Assembly: GCF_037975245.1 (NCBI RefSeq)
Contig: NC_092562.1
Span: 32,366,554 to 32,430,553, forward strand
Direction of reading: 5' to 3'
Source: Apostichopus japonicus
Taxonomy: Eukaryota; Echinodermata; Holothuroidea; Aspidochirotida; Stichopodidae
Length of the DNA stretch: 64,000 nt
The position numbers and the translations under genes were made by a program. The notes below the pieces were generated by a model, which made no database searches, was not told where the DNA came from, and saw only the letters and a list, made by a program, of their open reading frames with translations. Positions 1-11,534 of this stretch are shown here, in pieces; within the stretch, counting starts at the first letter, position 1; each line of letters starts with the position of its first letter.

Positions 1-200
1 AGGAAGGTATGGAGAAAGGTAAGAAGGGGTAGGGGAGAGGATGTGTCATGAAGAGAGGAGGGGGTAGAAGAAGGTATGGAGAAAGGTAAGAAGGGGTAGG
101 GAAGAGGATGTGTCATGAGAGGAGGGGGTGGAAGAAGGTATGGAGAAAGGTAAGAAGGGGTAGGGGAGAGGATGTGTCATGAGGAGAGGAGGGGGTGACA
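1..200. repeat. Polypurine tandem repeat, 64-67 bp unit, three copies
   Basis: The motif GAAGGTATGGAGAAAGG followed by TAAGAAGGGGTAGGG recurs at 4, 71 and 135. All-purine bias on the plus strand suggests possible triplex-forming DNA. The array is cut by the window start. Confidence 0.85.
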
Positions 201-1437
201 TTTACACTGTGTGTTGGAAGTCTACTGTACTCAATCCACCCTGCATGCAATATACAGTACTTTCCCTCTTCAGAGGCATGCCAGCATCAAACATATCAAT
301 ACAGTTCTGTAAGTAAACCTACTGTACTGTTCACACAAGATACAAAACATTAAGTCTATAACCCCATTCATTCCCAAAGAAGCATGCTAAGAGGATGTAC
401 AGTAGGGTTCACCTATGGATGCAAAAATGGAATATTTACATCAGATTTTCCAAAGCAGCTGTTTGCACTTGTTCAACAATATCAACATACATACTACAGT
501 ACTACTCAGAAAAGACTTCAAACTTGTAGACAACCATGGACAGTGCCTTACATATTCTGTTAAAGAAATAAACATTAATGAGCAATGCGAGCAATGAGTA
601 TGACTCTCAACATTTTATCAGCATTATTCATAATCATATTTTGTAACCCTGAGATTTGCTTACAGTACTTTGTTTAGTTGTTTTTACTTTATAGTTCATT
701 ATTTGAAAGAATCAGCTGATGAACTGATTGGATATATGTACTGTTTTGAAGAGCATCCAGAAATAAAAGGAAGCTGCTTTTCAAGGAAAGATTCTCTGCT
801 ATTAACATCTGTTCTCTCCATTCCCTATATAGAGAAATCTAGTATGGGCAACACCTACATGACAAACAGTTTAACATTATAACTAATACTGTCATTTTTT
901 GTTTACTTAATACTGATACAATAGTCACTACTGACTACAAACCTGTGTGAAGTCTAACACACGTATCATACTGTAATTTGTAAACTGTACGTTAGCTGGA
1001 CTCTGACCTGACTGATGGATGATTCGATACAAACTGAAGCTACTATAGAAAGATATTGGTGCCATGCACTGTTCACCATTAAACAGAAGTACTACCATGT
1101 ACTACCATAAATAACACTAGCACTATAGGTATCAGCAACACACTGTAGTGACACCTTATACTGTATAAAGGAATTGTTCATATATGTAAGGAGGTTGTTC
1201 ACAAACTTTCACAGAGCATTCTCCATTTGTGAACACACAGCGAAAGCATCATTTAAAAATCTTAAATTCATATTACAGGGAACAGGTTGAGTTTTCAAAG
1301 GACATGTTTTCAAAGCATTCATAAACATGTTGTGTTCATATGTTCATTTCTAAACCAATTAATTAAAACATTTTGTTGAACATCAAAATCATGACAGTTT
1401 GGTTTTGTGCAGGCAACCCCTAAACAGTTGGGTATAG
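201..1437. other. Unassigned AT-rich non-coding sequence
   Basis: No exon, RNA gene or complete transposon recognised. Short TACAGTAC/ACTGTAGT-type motifs are frequent. Small open frames at 415-597 and 670-882 have no recognisable similarity or codon signal. Confidence 0.5.
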
Positions 1438-1446
1438 TACTAGCGG

Positions 1447-1666
1447 TATGGTGGGCCATCAGTGTCAAATCATGGGGGAATGGACATAAACCGATTTAAA
1501 TCAACATATACCAATTTTCTTCGGCTTATACCAGTTTCTAGCTGCTGAAATTTACTTCTACCAATTTAAATTGACATATCATCCATTTAAACTGGTAGAT
1601 GTCGATTTCAATTGACTAATACCAGTTTAATTTGGTTCCCCACGATTTGAGACTGATGGCCCACCA
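1447..1666. mobile_element. 220-bp MITE with 9-bp target duplication
   Basis: The termini TATGGTGGGCCATCAGTGTC and GACTGATGGCCCACCA are inverted repeats, continuing into CAAATC/GATTTG. The target duplication TACTAGCGG is seen at 1438-1446 and 1667-1675. The interior is built of AT-rich TAAATYGACATATACCAGTTT-like subrepeats in both orientations. No coding capacity. A 9-bp duplication suggests mobilisation by a MULE-type transposase. Related copy at 17508. Confidence 0.88.
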
Positions 1667-2023
1667 TACTAGCGGCCCAAGTAGACGACTAACAATAAAC
1701 ATGTAAATCCATATCTGAAGTTAAAAAGCTCACTAAACTGACTTACTACAGTATACTAAGGAAACTTTTTAACAAGTTGTAACTACTACAGTATATAAAT
1801 TGCAAGTTTCACACTAATCTGTAAGTTAATGACACAAGACCCCTTTAGAGCTGATATACAGAAAAGCAATCTACAATCCACTATCTGTCATTTTGGTAAA
1901 ATCATTTTCACAGACAAAGCAAAGCATGGAACTGCTGAGGTGGTAAGACTTCACTGTGCCATACACTAACAATGGTAGGATAGTATTCGTTAATACAAAA
2001 AAAAAAAACTTTTGGGTCAGAAT

Positions 2024-2186
2024 ACCAGTACACCTAAATGATTTAATATTGAGGCATTTTCTTCATGTAGTTGGTCATACCTCGCAACAATACAAAAATT
2101 ATTACCAGTACACCTAAATGATTTAATATTGAGGCATTTTCTTCATGTACTGTAGTTGGTCATACCTCGCAACAATACAAACATTA
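2024..2186. repeat. Direct duplication of about 78 bp
   Basis: A segment with CCAGTACACCTAAATGATTT through CATACCTCGCAACAATACAAA occurs twice in tandem, the second copy carrying a 5-bp CTGTA insertion. Confidence 0.85.
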
Positions 2187-2261
2187 AAGGAGTTTTGCCA
2201 CAAGATTGCTGTCACTCGCAGCCATGATTTTTTGCAACAATTTTGCAGATTTCACTTGACA

Positions 2262-3455
2262 CATGTTGGGAGTGGCCGAGTGGAAGATCTTCGTCAACCT
2301 TTAGATTTTCACTAAACACATGTTGGGAGTGGAAGATGTTCGTCAACCTTAGATTTTCACTAAACACATGTTGGGAGTGGAAGATGGTTTGTCAACCTTA
2401 GATTCTTGTCACATGTTGGGAGTGGCCTTAGATTTTCACTAAACACATGTTGGGAGTGGAAGATGGTTTGTCAACCTTAGATTCTTGACACATGTTGGGA
2501 GTGGCCTTAGATTTTCACTTGTCACATGTTGGGAGTGGAAGATGGTTTGTCAACCTTAGATTCTTGTCACATGTTGGGAGTGGAAGATGGTTTGTCAACC
2601 TTAGATTCTTGTCACATGTTGGGAGTGGAAGATGGTTTGTCAACCTTAGATTCTTGTCACATGTTGGGAGTGGAAGATGGTTTGTCAACCTTAGATTCTT
2701 GTCACATGTTGGGAGTGGAAGATGGTTTGTCAACCTTAGATTCTTGTCACATGTTGGGAGTGGCCTTAGATTTTCACTTAACACATGTTGGGAGTGGAAG
2801 ATGGTTTGTCAACCTTAGATTCTTGTCACATGTTGGGAGTGGCCTTAGATTTTCACTAAACACATGTTGGGAGTGGAAGATGGTTTGTCAACCTTAGATT
2901 CTTGACACATGTTGGGAGTGGCCTTAGATTTTCACTTGTCACATGTTGGGAGTGGAAGATGGTTTGTCAACCTTAGATTCTTGTCACATGTTGGGAGTGG
3001 AAGATGGTTTGTCAACCTTAGATTCTTGTCACATGTTGGGAGTGGAAGATGGTTTGTCAACCTTAGATTCTTGTCACATGTTGGGAGTGGAAGATGGTTT
3101 GTCAACCTTAGATTCTTGTCACATGTTGGGAGTGGAAGATGGTTTGTCAACCTTAGATTCTTGTCACATGTTGGGAGTGGCCTTAGATTTTCACTTAACA
3201 CATGTTGGGAATGGAAGATGGTTTGTCAACCTTAGATTCTTGTCACATGTTGGGAGTGGCCTTAGATTTTCACTAAACACATGTTGGGAGTGGAAGATGG
3301 TTTGTCAACCTTAGATTCTTGTCACATGTTGGGAGTGGAAGATGGTTTGTCAACCTTAGATTCTTGTCACATGTTGGGAGTGGAAGATGGTTTGTCAACC
3401 TTAGATTCTTGTCACATTGTTGGGAGTGGAAGATGGTTTGTCAACCTTAGATTTT
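2262..3455. repeat. 45-bp minisatellite with 417-bp higher-order repeat
   Basis: The main unit is CACATGTTGGGAGTGGAAGA followed by TGGTTTGTCAACCTTAGATTCTTGT in register. Shorter variants contain GGCCTTAGATTTTCACT. The block 2492-2818 recurs almost exactly at 2909-3235, an offset of 417 bp. Because 45 is a multiple of three, frames stay open on both strands. These are not genes. Confidence 0.95.
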
Positions 3456-3479
3456 CGTTGTGTAAAAGAAGATATTGAT

Positions 3480-4085
3480 TTTATAGGCGGTGTCCTGGAG
3501 TAACAGTGACATTCCTCCTGCACCATTTTCATTTAAAAAGACAAGAAAAAGTCGCTAATCGAGAAGCGGCTCAAAGCTGCAGTGAAATACTGTAGGCTTA
3601 CCTGAGCAAACCTACTGTGACTAATACTACAGGAGCCCTAATGCTGCAGAAGCCAAGCTACCTTTGTAGGTATTTTGGCCGATGTTCTTTGGAATTGTTT
3701 GAGACAAACTAGGCCTACAGTAGCTAGATATTAATGATTTCTGCAACATGTTTTATGATGTTCTTCACTTACTTTGTTGGAAGAAGCTTTAATTTCATAC
3801 TTCACAGTAGTATAATTTTCCAATGTGCATTCTGTAGCACCATGTACCTATCTGCCTAACCTTACAGTAGTTTACGGAAAGTATTAATGTTGTAGTTTTT
3901 GTTACTATATTTGGAGACTTAAAGCGATAAAAGTGGCGAGTGAATTGGTATTTTAGCAAGTAGATTGTTAGTCGTGCTCGCCAATAAGCGAGCACTTTTG
4001 AAAGTATTTCCATGGCATGAGAAGAAGTAAGCTCCACTTTGGAAACGATATCAGTCGACAGTTAGTTGGAACAAAGTAGTGACGT
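3480..4085. other. Unassigned non-coding sequence
   Basis: No recognisable exon or element. The minus open frame at 3795-4037 has no family resemblance. Confidence 0.45.
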
Positions 4086-4089
4086 ATCA

Positions 4090-4297
4090 TGTCATACGGC
4101 ACATACCACATTATAAGGAAAGGGGTGATTGTTTAATACAGGTACGTACATACTGTACTACATGACTACATTATAAGGAAAGGGGTAATTGTTTAATTAT
4201 ATACGTACATACTGTACTACATGGTCATACGGCACATACCACATTATAAGGAAAGGGGTAATTGTTTAATTATATACGTACATACTGTACTACATGA
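4090..4297. repeat. Short tandem repeat, about 62-72 bp unit, three copies
   Basis: CATTATAAGGAAAGGGGT followed by AATTGTTTAAT and a GTACATACTGTACTACATG segment recurs with starts at about 4107, 4169 and 4241. Confidence 0.88.
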
Positions 4298-4353
4298 CTT
4301 TCATTTGTGTAGCTATAATTATAAGAACGAATGAAGTTGCTTTGCACTGTACA

Positions 4354-5725
4354 CAGTGTTCGATTTTTCCGGTATCGCATCGCAAAATGCGATCCAAAAC
4401 GACAAACTTGCGAGACGTTTCCAAATCAGCATCGCACATTGTGCCGATTTGTGCGATACAAATTCCTAGTCAGATTTGGGAGCAAACACTCAAACCTTAA
4501 CTTACGAACTGTCGATCACAATGTAGAAGTTATAATTTATTGAGTTTATACTCAATGTACAACTTATACACTTGACCGTATAGCGAAAAAAAAACCTGAA
4601 AAAATAATATCCTACCATAGTAAAGTGTAAAGCAAATAGCCTAACCACCTCGGCGGTAACGGATCTCGCGTAACTAAAAGGTTCCCTGGCAACGTGCCAA
4701 AAAAATGTTAACAAACAGGTGTTACACAGGGGATGAGCTCACAGTTGTTGGGAAGGTACCTGGGCAAATTCGCAGCACATGTACCGTGGTACAGTAGTTG
4801 GGTATAGGGTTAAACACTGCAGTTGCAAAAATGTACGCATAGTGCACGCTATTCATTGTTAGGCAGTCTAGAAACGGGGCTTTGCTGAACGTTGTTTGTT
4901 TCATAATATCGGAAGTTTTGTAAGTTGCACTATTTAAAGATTGAAAGACAGATTAAATCTCTTTTCATTTTATAACATAATATAGCTACTTTAACTTGTC
5001 ATTTAAAAATTTTCATCAGTTTCGTGACAATTTAAATAAAAAAAGTTGTCAGTATTTTGCATCCTCAACTGCGAAATTTTTCATCGCCAGACATCGCAAA
5101 AAATGACAACAATTTTCGGGGGCTTTCGCCCCCAGGATCCCCACGAGGGGTTCTACCCCATGACCCCACCATAGCCCTAAGACGGGCCCCTGGACACCAC
5201 GCCTTTATGCTCGCACGTTACGCGTGCTAGGCAGGCGAACACCGGCGGGAAATCGGCAGTGTGTTCGCGGGAAATTGAACAAGGTTTTCCAACACTGCTG
5301 AACTGTGCAGTTACTGTATGCATCATGTTCAAGGTTTTCACGGAGGCCTTTGAGGAAATGAATGGTTAGTACAGTGTATATATGCTGCACTAATGCTGTG
5401 TGTAGGCCAAGGTTCACGAAGGTCATTGGTTTATATTCGCGCGCCGTAGACGTGTTTTTAGATGTTACGGAGAGTCAGGTTTCCATGGATATTAATCGAA
5501 AATGAATCTGAGTTTAACTGACGCTAAAGAAATGGATCGTCTTAATAAATAATAATAATAAACAAACATTTTCTAGTTAATACATTGATCGCCAACATTT
5601 GGTCCATTTTGTGGTAATTTCAAAACTGCTATTCAATATTGGGGAACTGCTATGCAACAAAAATATTGTATAGCAATTGTCAAAATTGGTTGCTATGCAA
5701 TTTTTTGGCCATAAGTCGAACACTG
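4354..5725. mobile_element. Non-autonomous hAT-like transposon, 1.37 kb, 8-bp target duplication
   Basis: Terminal inverted repeats CAGTGTTCGA and TCGAACACTG are flanked by the perfect 8-bp duplication ACTGTACA at 4346-4353 and 5726-5733. CAGTG termini with 8-bp duplication are diagnostic of the hAT superfamily. No transposase frame is visible. The interior includes a G/C-run hairpin near 5120 (GGGGGCTTTCGCCCCC) followed by CCCCACGAGGGG, and GC-rich sequence to about 5260. Confidence 0.85.
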
Positions 5726-5733
5726 ACTGTACA

Positions 5734-6340
5734 TTTCATGAAAATATCAACCTTGTGTAGCCTCAGTGAATTCCAAAACAAGGCTGTGTAAGATATAACA
5801 AATGTTACTTACTGCAAGGTATAGGATAATAGGATTGATAGGTTGGTTCTGTTTTCAAAAGCATGGCAAAGCAATCTTCAATACTGAAACTTAGATTAAC
5901 AATGCAGCATTGTTTAAAAGTTAAGTTCCAAAGAACGGAAAGGCAGTGACAAACAGAGATTATGATCTCAACAAGCAACCATGTGGTAATGACATGACAA
6001 TCATGTGCAAAAACAAAGGTACTGTACAGTGACCGTACTGTAGATGACAATAATAGCAATGAATAATTTTCTCACGAAAAAAACTATTGCAAACATTTCT
6101 TATAACAATAATGCAAATAAACATTAACATCACAATGTACAGCATCACTATCATCCGTATAAGACATAAAAGTCACATGACAGTGTAAACAAACAACAGT
6201 GCATATTACAATAAATATTTATCGTGCTAACAGTCTCCCTTTATTTTCTGTCATTTCAAGGCACCTAAAAAATGATCACGGTATGTTAATTGTGGAAGCT
6301 ACTTGCCCGACCGGGCAAGTTGTGATAAAACTTAATGCAC
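5734..6340. other. Unassigned sequence with a short perfect palindrome
   Basis: No exon recognised. A 9-bp-stem palindrome ACTTGCCCGACCGGGCAAGT sits near 6301-6320. Confidence 0.5.
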
Positions 6341-6349
6341 AGCCCTGAG

Positions 6350-6840
6350 TACTATGCATCTTAACTATGTACAGCAACATAGTACCATGCCCCACCATTA
6401 CAGGCAACATAATACTGTACAGTAGTAGTACCATTCACCATCATACAGTAATGTTCTCAGTAGTGCCATGCACCATCATTACACTAACATACTGTAGTAC
6501 TTAGTGCCATCCACCATCATGCAGTAACATACTGTACTACTTAGTACCAAGCACCATCATTACAGTAACAAACTGTCCTACTTAGTGCCATGCACCATTA
6601 TTACAGTAACATACTGTCGTACTTAGTGCCATGCACCATTATTACAGTAACATACTGTAGTAGTGCCATTCACTATCATTACAGTAACATACTGTAGTAC
6701 TTAGTGCCATCCACCACCGTTCCAGTAACATACTGTAGTACAGTAGTACCATTCACCATCATACAGTAACACAGTAGTGCCATGCACCATAATTGCAGTA
6801 ACAAACTGTAGTAGTGCCATGCACCCTATTTACACTAAAT
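6350..6840. repeat. Degenerate tandem repeat, about 40-55 bp unit
   Basis: About ten diverged copies of AGTGCCATGCACCATCATTA followed by CAGTAACATACTGTAGTACTT. Unit length is irregular through small gains and losses. Confidence 0.85.
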
Positions 6841-7293
6841 GTTCAAAGGCAATTTTCCAGCTTCTCAATATATTGAATCCAATTTAACCTCACAGTAAAC
6901 TACAGTACAGTATGTTGGTTAATTCCCAAACACTGAAAAATGACACTTGCGAGAATCAACAGTTGGTGCATGCATTACATTTTTGTTATTATATATAACC
7001 CTAGGTCCCCTTGATGAGAGAGGCTGGAAGATGGTTCACTGAGATGTAAGATGAAGTGGAAATTAAGATGCTAATTCCTAGCAAATTAGCTTTTGTTAAT
7101 AGTTATGACTGATACCCTGCTTGAGTTTCTGCTACAGATCAAAAAATGCATTGGTTGCTCAGGGCTTTACAAGTTCTGTATCAACTAAAACTATGATGTC
7201 AAACAGTACTTGGGAGTTTGGGATAAATGATTTTATGAATTAACAACAAGGGAAAAAAATACTATCAGAAGTTTTAAATAATTGCTGGCTTAC
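6841..7293. other. GIPC: Non-coding sequence downstream of GIPC exon 2 (probable intron)
   Basis: Minus-strand continuation after the GTAAGC donor of GIPC exon 2. No GH2-domain exon seen. Everything left of here to position 1 may be GIPC intron. Confidence 0.4.
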
Positions 7294-7654
7294 CAAATGC
7301 TCTTCTTGGTTGAACAATGGTCAATGTGAATACTTCTCCAACAGGTAATTCCTTCAGCATCCTGGCTACTTCAAAGTGCCTGCACTTCAGCATACTATTA
7401 CCATTGATTGATTCAATGTGGTCTCCCACATCCACAATTTTGTCCATGATGGAATTCTCCTTTATCCTCTTAATAAAGGCAAACCCATCTCCATTGTCAG
7501 TTATTGTTAGCCCAAGGGCTGGTTCTTTCTTCTGCACACTTATTTCTTTCCTTTCTCCTCTCACATGTGCAAAAATTAAATCATCCAGACCAATCTGACC
7601 ACCAAGCAAATTGTCCATGTCCACTTTGAATGAGTTTAATGTGCAAAAGAGAAT
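7294..7654 (-). CDS. GIPC: GIPC exon 2 (GH1 end plus PDZ domain)
   Basis: 361 bases between a polypyrimidine-AACAG acceptor and a GTAAGC donor. It reads [19 protein letters not shown] through the PDZ domain to QPRRAFG. The carboxylate-binding loop is [10 protein letters not shown], and the helix that follows is [14 protein letters not shown], as in the family. Reading past the donor gives only KPAII and a stop, so splicing to a further exon is required. This segment corresponds to more than one exon in vertebrate GIPC genes. Confidence 0.9.
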
Positions 7655-9744
7655 CTGTTTAGAAAAATGAAATAAAAGTTGTTGAAAACAATACATGTAT
7701 AGTACATTGGTACAGGCTCCTATCAGGTCAGAATGTGCAGTAATAAACTGGAGGGTTAAATCTAAACAATGACATTTGAGCTTTGTTTCAACCACTCACA
7801 TAGTATACTATTCAACATATGATACTATAGGCAACTGCTTCAGTATAAGCCAGCCGAAAGCTTCTCTATGTTAGCTCTGTGGTGTATACTTATAGTGCGC
7901 CCTCAATATCCTCATTTACTTTTCCCTACTAGGGTCTTGCACATTTCTCCTTCGCTATTTTCACTTTCTGTTTTTTGGGGGGTAGATTTGCTTCGGAAAA
8001 GTGAAGAAACCAATCAAATCTGCCAAATGGGTTCACAACCTTAATAAGTTTATTCAAGCCCTGCCTCCCGCAGTGAACAATCACTTGGCCTTAGATTGGT
8101 TTGTACACTGCGAGAGGGTCGCTAATTGTTGTGGAAGAAACATGTTCTCACATGACACGCAATTTCTTAACAATAATATCAATAAAGATTTTACGGTTTC
8201 ACGCCCCTCTTTGGAGAAATGTCCAAGACGTTTTTATTGGACAGATCCTCGGGCATGTAAAATACAGTGGGCAAGCACATTCGTGGTAGGCAGAAACAGA
8301 CTCTGAGGTATGTACAGTTTGCACATGAGAAAAAGAATATTACAAATGACTTGGCCAAGACTACCACTCACAATGACTTAGAACATTCCAGCAAAAAATA
8401 TAATCTGAACATCAAACATGCAAAACTCAAAAAATCTGGAAAAGAAAACTGACCATAGAATTTCATGTTAAGGCAATTTTATCTTAAAGATCTGTACAAG
8501 AGGGTATGTTTAAAGTTATCCTGCAAGATACAAGTGCATAAATGACCTGCTCGACCTGCATGTACATGACGCACATGCACACACACAGTAAAGACTCATT
8601 TTGTTGTCAGTTAGTGTTGAAAAAGTCTTATAGAGTTACTGTGTTACTTCATTGAACTCTGCAGAATTGCATGATCTACAAAAAAAAAATTAAAGAGTTT
8701 TGACAAAAACAGTATGAAAGGCTTTCTTAGAAACAGGTTTGCCACACTGATTTTGGTTATGACACCTATATTCAAATATGAAGCATTTACTGGTTTGTCA
8801 TATAAACAGTGGGATGATCAAAATTCAGAACCGGGAAAATTGGAGAAACTGAGCTGCAGTTAACACAGGGGTAGTCAACACTCAATGTTACTTAATAAGG
8901 GCTTTAATATAAAAAAAATAGTTTTATCCAGGCATCAGCCCAAAATGAATTTTAATTTTACATTTGTGTGTGGGTTTTGCCCATTATTTGCAATGTCTTT
9001 GTAGCTCTGTAATAGTACCACACAGTTCATCTGAAATTCTATTGAGATTATCTTTTACTAATGGCAAAATGCCATTTTATTTTACACAAATGAAACAATA
9101 TCTTGATTTTCCAGTCAATTCCAGTTGGAATTCAGTCTCCTATATTTCTGGCAAGAGTTTTTCTGTTGATCTATCCATCCTGCTCTGTAGCCTTGTAATG
9201 TAAGGTGTAGGACTGACTTAGGCCCCAAGCCTAGATTAAGTTTGTTGCTAGATTAAGTTACCTTGTCTGTACTTGGCATCTATAGGCCGATGATGGACCA
9301 ACATACTAACTTGTAATTTTGCTAAGAAAATTTTACCTGCTTTTCAGGGAGGTTGAATTCGTCAGCAATTTTCTTGTACAGCTCTTTAACACTGGTGAAT
9401 CCTGAAATTTTTCCTGTAGGGCTACCATGAGCTAGTTGTGTATGAAACACCAAGGGTTGTGTCGGGTTAGGTTTTGCATCTGCTGGGGTAGATGGCACTG
9501 CGTTCCCATAGACACCTGTCTTACTTGGTGGTGGGGCAACATTAGGTGTGCCTGACTGCATCGATGGTTGGGACTGACGTTGGTGGGTAGCTTGGCTTCC
9601 TTGTTGAGGCGTCACAGGAAGTGGCTCAAATGATGTGGGATCTTCTTGATTAGGCCTAGTGCCTTCACCGTTGTGCGTACCGCTGCCATTGGTGCGAGAG
9701 AGACCCTTCTTGTCGGTCTTCTTAGACTTATTAAAGAAAGGCAT
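7294..9744 (-). CDS. GIPC: GIPC-family PDZ adaptor protein, two 5' coding exons (partial gene)
   Basis: Two exons on the minus strand (9744-9337 and 7654-7294) join in frame to give about 256 residues of a GIPC protein. GIPC proteins are cytoplasmic adaptors whose PDZ domain binds C-terminal tails of receptors such as neuropilin and integrins and whose C-terminal GH2 domain binds myosin VI. Visible signatures are [14 protein letters not shown] in the GH1 region, [18 protein letters not shown], and the PDZ segment [19 protein letters not shown]. Animal GIPCs are about 310-340 residues, so the GH2 C-terminal part is missing. I found no exon for it between 7293 and 1, so it is probably beyond the window edge. 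The N-terminal 90 residues are low-complexity, rich in Pro, Gln, Thr and Ser. The first ATG with a G at -3 is at 9744. Family assignment is very sure; which vertebrate paralogue it matches best (GIPC1, 2 or 3) is not decidable here. Confidence 0.93.
7655..9336 (-). other. GIPC: GIPC intron 1
   Basis: The 1.68-kb intron between the two recognised exons. A plus-strand open stretch at 8001-8450 was examined and not recognised. No complete mobile element identified. Confidence 0.8.
9337..9744 (-). CDS. GIPC: GIPC exon 1 (coding start, low-complexity N-terminus, GH1 start)
   Basis: 408 bases, 136 codons, starting [14 protein letters not shown] and ending FNLPEKQ at a GTAAAA splice donor. The open frame extends upstream only to a TTG, so the ATG at 9744 is the supported start. 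The first about 90 residues are unstructured-looking; the conserved GH1 sequence begins at about residue 96 ([14 protein letters not shown]). Confidence 0.9.
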
Positions 9745-11303
9745 TTCGCGGAAATTTACAACGCCCGGCAAGGATGAAAACTTTCAGCAATTAATGAGTT
9801 AATTCTTACATCGAAGATAAGATAATACAAAAAAATTAACGAAACACGTCCTAAGCTAAAATTCGTCCACTTCACATCAGGGTCTCGCCTACGATTGGGC
9901 AGGCCTAACGAGTTGTGCTGAAGTGTACACTAGTATAAGGCCACCGATGCCTGAAGGTCCTCGTCACAGACAGAAGTGTAGAGCTCTGTACTTCCGTGCT
10001 GTATACGTAGGTCAAACAGTGTAGTATTTGCCGCAGTATAATTGTGTACATAGGCGGTTGTGCAAAAACTTCATCCTTCAAAATGACGTAAGTTAGAAAA
10101 TTGCTATGCACATTATTTGCATTGATAAATTATCTATAGGCCTAAATAATGATCAACAATCTCTCTGAAAATATTTAATAAGCTATATTAATATGAATAC
10201 AGTGCTATACTTAATTATTTAAAATTTAATTCCTTCAGCTGTATCTCATTTTGGTTAGACGCGAAAACGATGACGTATCCTATGGGCTGCCATTGAGGTA
10301 AGAATACCTTGCACAGGTTGACACACCTGCCTTACAAGACCAAGTCAGGTCTTCAAGGTTTTCAAATTCATATTAATAATGGCAAACTCGAAAAATGCAA
10401 AACATCACAGCACCAAAGCATGTACTCACATGACCTACACGTTAGGAAAAGACGATAATTGAAAACAATCACTCACCGACCCCCCCATCCCCCCCCCCCC
10501 CCAAAAAAACCCCTCAAATTATATGCATTCAATCTCAACGGTCTAAAGAATTTGTTCGCATTATTGTGAAGTAATTTATCAGATTCATGACGATTAACAT
10601 TTTTTCAAACTTAGGCCCATTCGCAGAGATCGAAGGATAACAAATTCAACCACCCCACCCCCCCCAAAAAAAAAAATTGTCAGCAATGCAGTCTACAGCA
10701 TTAATTGGATGCGAATGCATCACAATTAGATAGGAAAATCTTCCTTCCACATTCACAGGTGATCCCATATAATCCCTCCTTTCCTTTTCACCTCCACTAT
10801 TATTACTATTACCACGCCTGTCGCCAAACCAAGACAGTTACATTAAAACATTGTTAATCCTAACTGGTTCACATAACCAAAAAATTGGATGCAAAAAGAA
10901 GCCTTGCGTGCCATTCTTCGACAACATGCAACTGTGTTAATCCGAATTTGTAAGCATTTATCTACATTAAGTTACTTGTTACACCCACACCTCCATATAG
11001 CCGTCTTCCACGTCCTGTTTTTCGCTTCCTTTGATCACTTTTTTGGGTGAGTGGTGTGATTGAAGCTTAAAATGAGGAGAATAATCATAAGATTCATAAT
11101 TCACTATGCCAACAAAACAGTTCTTGCACATTACTGTAAAATATGCAGTAAAACGATGGTATTTCAATTTATTGTGGGACATGCCTGATTTTGGGCAACT
11201 GACCAATCACAGGACTGCTTCTCGTGACCTTTTGACCCGGCCCAAACTTTGTTTATATCATAAAGCAGAATGTAAGTTCTTATATTCTGCTCTATGGTTT
11301 TAT
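9745..11303. other. Region upstream of GIPC, presumed 5' UTR and promoter, then unassigned sequence
   Basis: Lies 5' of the GIPC start codon. Poly-C tracts followed by poly-A occur near 10482-10507 and 10653-10675. No TATA box or initiator could be assigned with confidence, and no other gene was recognised. Confidence 0.45.
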
Positions 11304-11311
11304 ATCTACAG

Positions 11312-11526
11312 CATAGGCGTATGAGGCGGGGGCTGGGGGGGGGGGGCTGCTGCCCCGACCAATAAAAACACAGCAAATGATTGTATGATTGTATGTAATA
11401 ACCGATGCATTCCTATATGATATGTACATTAACATGTTGAACGCGTGCGAAAAATGTTGGTTATATTTTTCGGCAAGTCGTTATATATTACAGCCTCCCA
11501 AATCATAGTAGGCTCCTATGCCTATG
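11312..11526. mobile_element. 215-bp hAT-like MITE with 8-bp target duplication
   Basis: Ends CATAGGCGTATGAGGCGGGG and AGTAGGCTCCTATGCCTATG are imperfect inverted repeats. The flanking 8-bp duplication ATCTACAG is perfect (11304-11311 and 11527-11534). It carries a G-run followed by CTGCTGCCCC near its left end. A terminus of the same type (CCCGCCTCGTACGCTTATG) is embedded at 48858-48876. Confidence 0.82.
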
Positions 11527-11534
11527 ATCTACAG

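Noticed and set aside
2492..3314. Repeat-encoded small proteins on both strands
   Set aside because: 45-bp tandem repeat artefact, same reasoning.
8001..8452. Plus-strand open stretch starting [17 protein letters not shown]
   Set aside because: Lies inside the GIPC intron, has overlapping frames and no recognisable domain.
9745..9771. N-terminal extension of GIPC (PGVVNFRE before MPFF)
   Set aside because: It would need a TTG start; the first ATG at 9744 has a good context.
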